Origin: Echinometra lucunter
Lineage: Eukaryota; Echinodermata; Echinoidea; Camarodonta; Echinometridae
Length of the DNA stretch: 64,000 bases
Direction of reading: 5' to 3'
NCBI GenBank assembly: GCA_029962745.1
Contig: CM057165.1
Coordinates: 20,110,516-20,174,515 of the forward strand
The notes below the pieces were generated by a model, which was given only the letters and a program-made list of their open reading frames with translations, was not told where the DNA came from and did not search any database. Positions 55,401 to 62,000 of the stretch are shown piece by piece. The position numbers and the translations under genes are program-made. How positions within the stretch are numbered: position 1 is the first letter of the stretch; the number at the start of each line of letters is the position of its first letter.

Positions 55401-58400
55401 TCCTCTCGTTGAAGTGAAATGTAAAGCTAGATCTGGTAAACCTTGGATTACAAACAGTCTTTTAAAGTCAATTAAACGCAAACGCAAACTGTATACCACT
55501 TTTATCAAAAACCCAACTGAGGTAAATAGGGAAAAATATGTAAATTATAAGAATACTCTGACAGGCTCTATTCGGACATCTGAAAAAAATTATTATGGTA
55601 ATTTATTTCAACACGCAAAAAATGACATGAAAAAGACATGGTCTTACATAAATGATTTGTTAGGTAGGGGCAAGAAATGTTTACTTCCAGAGGAAATGTC
55701 TCACAATGATACTTTGCTTACTTCGAATAAGGAAAAAGCTGATTATTTTAACAGATATTTCATTGAATTGCCTCGGAAAATAGGTGAGGATATTCCCACA
55801 GTCCCGAGATCTTTTAAGGAATATTTGAAACCATGTAAATCCAACTCCTCTTTGTTTTTTAAACCAACAACTACTTTTGAAATTATCAAAATTGTTTCAC
55901 AATTTAAGCCTTCGAAATCTAGTGGGCCTGATGACGTTTCTCCAAGAATTGTGAAGGATTGCATTCATTATATTGTGGAGCCTTTGTGTGATGTGTTTAA
56001 TAAATCTCTGTCACAGGGTTTAGTTCCTGCTAATCTTAAATTAGCAAAAGTAGTTCCTGTGTACAAGAAGAATGACAGTAAAAATATTGAAAACTATAGA
56101 CCGATTGCATTGTTACCTATATTTTCAAAGATTCTCGAGAAATTGATGCATGTAAGGTTATATGATTACTTAACAAAAGAAGATATTTTAATTCCTCAAC
56201 AATTTGGCTTTAGGAAGAATTTTTCAACCAGTATGGGTGTTTTCAATTTATTAAGTACAATTGTAAATGCAATTGATAGGGGCAAGTACTGCCTAGGTAT
56301 TTTTCTTGATCTGTCAAAGGCTTTTGACACCATTGACCATGACATACTTTTGAAAAAGCTTGATAATTATGGTATCCGAGGTGTGACTCTAAACTGGTTT
56401 CATAGTTACTTGAGTAATAGGAGGCAATTTGTTGTTGTTGGAGGTTGTAAATCACAGATTGCAACCATACATTACGGTGTGCCTCAGGGCTCAGTTTTGG
56501 GCCCTCTGTTGTTTTTATTATATATCAATGATATTGTCAATTCGTCAAAATTATTTTCATATTCCCTGTTTGCTGATGATACCAGTTTATTGGTCTCACA
56601 TAATAATCCACGCATTTTAATATCCTTGGCAAACGAAGAGATGGAGAAGCTTTATGAATGGTTTTGTTGTAATAAACTTTTATTGAATGCTAAAAAGTCA
56701 AATAGTGTTATCTTCAGGTCAAAGGGTAGAAAGGTACCCTAAAATATCGATCCTTTACTTATAAATGGCCAAGTTGTTTTGCATAGTGAAAATGTACATT
56801 TTCTTGGTGTTATAATTGACGAATATTTGACTTGGAAGTGTCACTTGAACAATTTGTGTGTTAAAATTTCACGAGGTGTTGGTGTTCTTTCAAAACTGAG
56901 ATTCATTCTACCTCAAAGAGTGTTAATAACCTTGTATAATACATGTAGTATTTTATTACCACATTTATTATATTGTAATGTTGCTTGGGGCCACACATTT
57001 AAAACACATATACATAAGTTGCAGGTTTTGCAAAAGAAAGTGATTAGATTAATTTCTAATTCTCATTTTAGACATCCAAGTACCCCTTTATTTGTTCAGC
57101 TACAGTTGTTACCTTTTGATCAACTGGTTTCCTTGAGTTGCCTCGTGTTTATGTTCAAACTCTTCTCTAGGCCACAACCTTGTTTGTTGACTGATTTATT
57201 TGTCTCTAACTCTGATATTCACAACTATAACACACGGCGGAAGAATTGTGTGCATCAGCCATATGTCAGAACTCATGTTGCTTTGAATTCTTTCTACATT
57301 TATTGTATAAAGCAGTGGAATTCATTACCCCCAGCAATTAAAAATAAGACTACTCTCACCAGCTTCAAGATCTCATGTAAAAAATATCTTTTTCAGCAAC
57401 TCAAATCACATTAGCATTTTCTAGGAAATCTACTGCCTCCATGGCGCTTGATAAAAAGGAGGGGAAATAGGAAGACTGTAAACATGTTTTCACCCCCCCC
57501 CCCCAGCCAGGGCTTGCTTTATTTGTAGTAGGTCTATGCACATACATCACATCTGTAATTTATCACTGTGGCCTCGCTCGGACCAACGATCAAAGAGAAG
57601 AGAGAGAAGGAAAAAATCCAAGTGGGGTCAATGATATCTACTGAGCCAGCCTGTCTTTCTGTCATTGTGTGGTCTATCTGTTTTATGTCGTGTTGTGTAA
57701 CCCCTTGTCCCCCTCCACTATCTCTTCTCAATTGTTATCTTTTGGTTTGCCCTATTTCATGATTTCCTCTCTACCTCCTCACTTTTGACTCCATGCAGTC
57801 TGCTATTTTCCCCCTCCTTCTGTCTCATTGCTTATCTTCTTCTTATTCTTCTCTTTTTTTCTTTTTTTTAATCACTTAAACATATTATATATACATGTTT
57901 TTTATGTTTTATGTGTCTGTTGTAGATATGTAAGCTCTATGTAGTAGATTTATCTAGTTGTTTTTAAGCCATATACAAAGTAATTAGTTGTGATCTTCTG
58001 AGGGACCTAATTTACAAGCTCTGCTTCTCCTGGTCACCTCATCTTTCTTCTCTTTCCCGGTTGTAATATATCAAAACGTATCGAAATGATATGAAGGAAG
58101 ATAAATAAAAAAAAAAAAAATAAAAAATAAAACGACAAACAAATAAAAAGGCTGAATATCTTAGTCTATTTTAAGGAGTCTATCGACATAACCATTTCCG
58201 ACCTCTTAAGCCACCATTCCTACCCGTTGTTGGCAAGTAGCTTTAGCTCTCTCAGTCGGTATTTATAAAGGATTACGACTCGCATTCACCTGAGCTGGCC
58301 CAAGGCAACAGTATTAATACAGAATGGATTGACTGAATTCAATGGTATATTTCAGTCATCTAATCATCTAATGATTTTTCTATGACTGTCTAGCATACGG

Positions 58401-58844
58401 CAATAAGATATTAGAATAATTACCCTTACATGTCAAATTTTTTTCAAAAAGCACATTTTTTACTAGTCTATAAAAGCTTTTCAATAATCATACTTATCAT
58501 TTTTGCAAAGTTTTTTTTTACCATGTTAAGAAAAATTCAAGTCAAATCGGTCAAATCTTTTTGTATTCCTTCTTTATCTTACCCTATTAAGATAAAGTTT
58601 CAACTATCACTATTCTTTGGATATTACAGTAATTATTTTGTATGCATGTATTTACATCTTTAAAGCATTTTTAGACATCACCATCACCGTAGTTGCTTTT
58701 GTGGTTAGTATTATAAAATTATTATCATTGTTACTAGTACTTGTGTTATCATTATAATTATCATTCTTCTTCTTCTTCTTCTTCTTCTTCTTCTTCTTCT
58801 CCTCCTCCTTCTCCTCCTCCTCTTCTCCTTCTTCTTCTTCTTCT

Positions 58845-58909
<65 letters not shown>

Positions 58910-58912
58910 TAC

Positions 58913-58959
<47 letters not shown>

Positions 58960-58998
58960 ATTATTATTATTAATTATTATTATTATTATTATTATTAA

Positions 58999-59032
<34 letters not shown>

Positions 59033-62000
59033 TATTATTATTACTATTATTATTATCTTTTTTATTATTATTACTATTATTATCATTATTAATGTCATCT
59101 GCATCACTATTATCATAATTATCATTATTTTCCTAAATGCTATTTATTACATAAATAATCTTTAAACAAGAAATTTACCTTGCACTGCAAGTCCCAGTAT
59201 CTGTGTCATTTGGTCGTGAACGTGGCTGGCAGCCATAGCTGTAAATGGGGAAAAAACACAATTACATGTACAATCAAGATGGAATTCTGAGACAACTTCA
59301 TTCCATTTTATACTCTGGGTCAAATGAAAGACAGATACTTTGAGAATAAACTCAAAGATTTTGGTTGCATGTCAGATCATTTCAAATGGTATGTTATATA
59401 TATACAATAATTTGACAACAAATGACATTTGTTTATCATCAAATTAAAAATTATCAAACCTTTTAACATACTTTAAATACATTTACAAAAAAATCAGCTT
59501 TTACATTGTAACAATGTTGGAAGGGGGGGGGGGGCTGGAGAATATTAGCATCAAAGGCCAATTTATTTAGCCTTTACAAATCTTATTTTTGATGGATGGG
59601 CAATCTTCCAGATAAGTGACCTTTGCTATCCCGCTGACCACTACTCCTTTGAGATGGCCGCCCTTCTCTGTGGATTCAATCACCTTCAAGTTTTTCATAA
59701 AATATTCCTTTAGGCATAATTTTTCATTTTGTCCAGGTGTCAATCACTTCCAATTTTTCATATGGCATTTCAAGTGGCTGAAATTTTCATTTAGACTGGT
59801 GCATTTTGGCAATCGGTCTTTCCCAATGCAATGCTGCAACCTTGCATTACTAATTACATATCTTCAGGAAATATATAAAGCAGCTTGGGTGAGCAGGCTG
59901 AAACTGAACTCGGGGACAGATACACTTCTTGAAGTTAATGAGGTGCAATGCCTCAGTGGTATGACAGCAGTCTTGCAACTTGAAGTACCTAGGTTCAAAA
60001 CCAAGCAGATTCACCAATGCCCTTTGATATGGAATTATCCTTTTTATAAGTCCCTTGCAGAGGATTCAGAGCTATGGGTATGCTTCTAAGTAAGCAAGCA
60101 GGAGACCACAGCTCAGAGGATTCAGAGCTGTGGTCTCCTGCTTGCTTACTTAGAAGCATACCCATAATTTCTTAGCAATCAAGTAAGATAAAAACAACCA
60201 ACCTACACAAATATATTTCAATAGTTGATATTCATAAATCAAGATAAGGTGGTAGGACTATTATGTTAAAAAATCAGTATCAGTTGAAATATCTTCATAG
60301 TAATAACTATAATTTGCTAGATTTCCAAATATTCTGATTTTCTATTCAGAATCAGAGCAATAAAAAATCTTCCTGAATGACGAAAGATTTGTAAGAAGTA
60401 TGATCATTTTCAAAGCACTTATAAAGAATACTTTAAAAAGCAACAAACATTATACCTAAGATTAATCCTCTTCTAAGATCTTATTGAAGCCATCCCAACA
60501 TTGAGGACCAAAATATACCCTGGGGTCCGCCCACTTGACCGAAGGCCCACGAGACCGAAGGCCCGCGAGGCCGACTTTTCTCTTATCGTATCGCTATTGG
60601 TATATAAAATAATTATGTCTCCTTTAGCATGTTAAGTCCTCGTTTCCAGATGTCACACACCTTCAATGAAAAACTTTCCGCTGTCCTATAATGCTTGTTA
60701 AACTTCCTTCTGGCACAGGAATTGGTCAGAGCGGTGTACATGATAGATTACAATTTGCTATTTTCGGCCTCGCGGGCCTCGGTGAAGTGGGTTGTCATCA
60801 TACCCTGGATCACTTGCTGTCGCAGCATTTTGGGGGGCACCTTTCTTAGATGGGACACAGTTTACAAATCGCCGTGAAATGGTGACCAAACATATGACCC
60901 AGCAGCAATTGCTCCCAGCTTTATTTCATCAAAGATACAGTTAAGGTCAGGGTTGCAATAGGGTTTTTGGGCAGGCTTACGGTGAGGGTTAGGGTGTGTA
61001 AAGCAAAGAATGGATCCCATTGCATAAAACTTACCACCGAAGGTAACTTTGCCATCAGTGGTAACTTCCATGGAAAGTGTTTGAAATTGATACAAAGCAA
61101 TTGTCACCACAGCCTGTGTCATGGATTCCTCAAAACATGTACCGGGTGTCTTTATTTTGAATGAGTCAGTGCAACTCCTGTAATAATTGATGAACTTTCA
61201 TGGCAATGTGCCGGCAGCATCTGTTAAATTATTCAAGTCTGATAAATGACTTCACCGTCAAATGCCCATTTATCTCTTGTTACTTGAGGGAGAAGATTAG
61301 GTCTCATAAATGTTAATGAGTGTCTTGACTCGCATACATATGTTATCAGTTGAGAGCCAGAAAATGGCATTACTGCATAAATGCCATTTTAGTCTTAAAG
61401 GAAACTATCACCCTAAAGTCAAGTTTCTACATCAAAACTAAGACAGAAGAAAACAGATCAGCAAAAAGTTGAACAGACATGGAATAAGAAATTTATGCTT
61501 ACAGGTATATAAAATTGCCTGTTTTTGACATAACCATAGGTATTGGTGATATGATTGTGGACAACTCTCAATATGTTTTGTACACATAATTTCACATATT
61601 CTTTATCATCTTGAAGAATGCACTTTTTTCCCCCCTTATCTTAAATATGTTGTGGAGAAAACACTCCTACATCTTATGTATTGAGTTTGGCTTAAGAAAA
61701 TTTGAAAATCTTAAAGCAAAATGAAGATGTTTAATTATGTGTGAACAAAACATATTGGGAGTTGTCAAAAAATGATGTCATCAACAGCTATGGTAGTGTC
61801 AAAAATATTCAGAAAATTTCATTGTCCCATTTCATTCAAATTTTTGCTGATCTGTTTCATTCCATCTTAGCTTTGATTAAAGAACTACTGACTTGAGGGT
61901 GTTGGTTTCCTTTAAGGCGACAGAATGATGCATAATCCAATTATAGGGGAAGGTATGGCTGTTTATCATCTGGAAATGATCTTAAAATTTTGCACGAAGC

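Larger units (their letters stand above)
53733..59178 (-). other. 5.4 kb intron carrying an antisense LINE
   Basis: The LINE (54430-58130) makes up about two thirds of it. 53733-54429 and 58131-58761 show nothing recognisable; the rest is simple repeat. Confidence 0.85.

Noticed and set aside
54420..58145. Target-site duplication for the LINE (aaacaaat on both sides)
   Set aside because: The match is short, A-rich and not positioned at both edges; the 5' edge itself is uncertain.
59616..60089. 157-codon open frame on the plus strand
   Set aside because: It runs across unique DNA into a SINE head and the start of the perfect hairpin, lacks any family motif, and has no splice or homology support.
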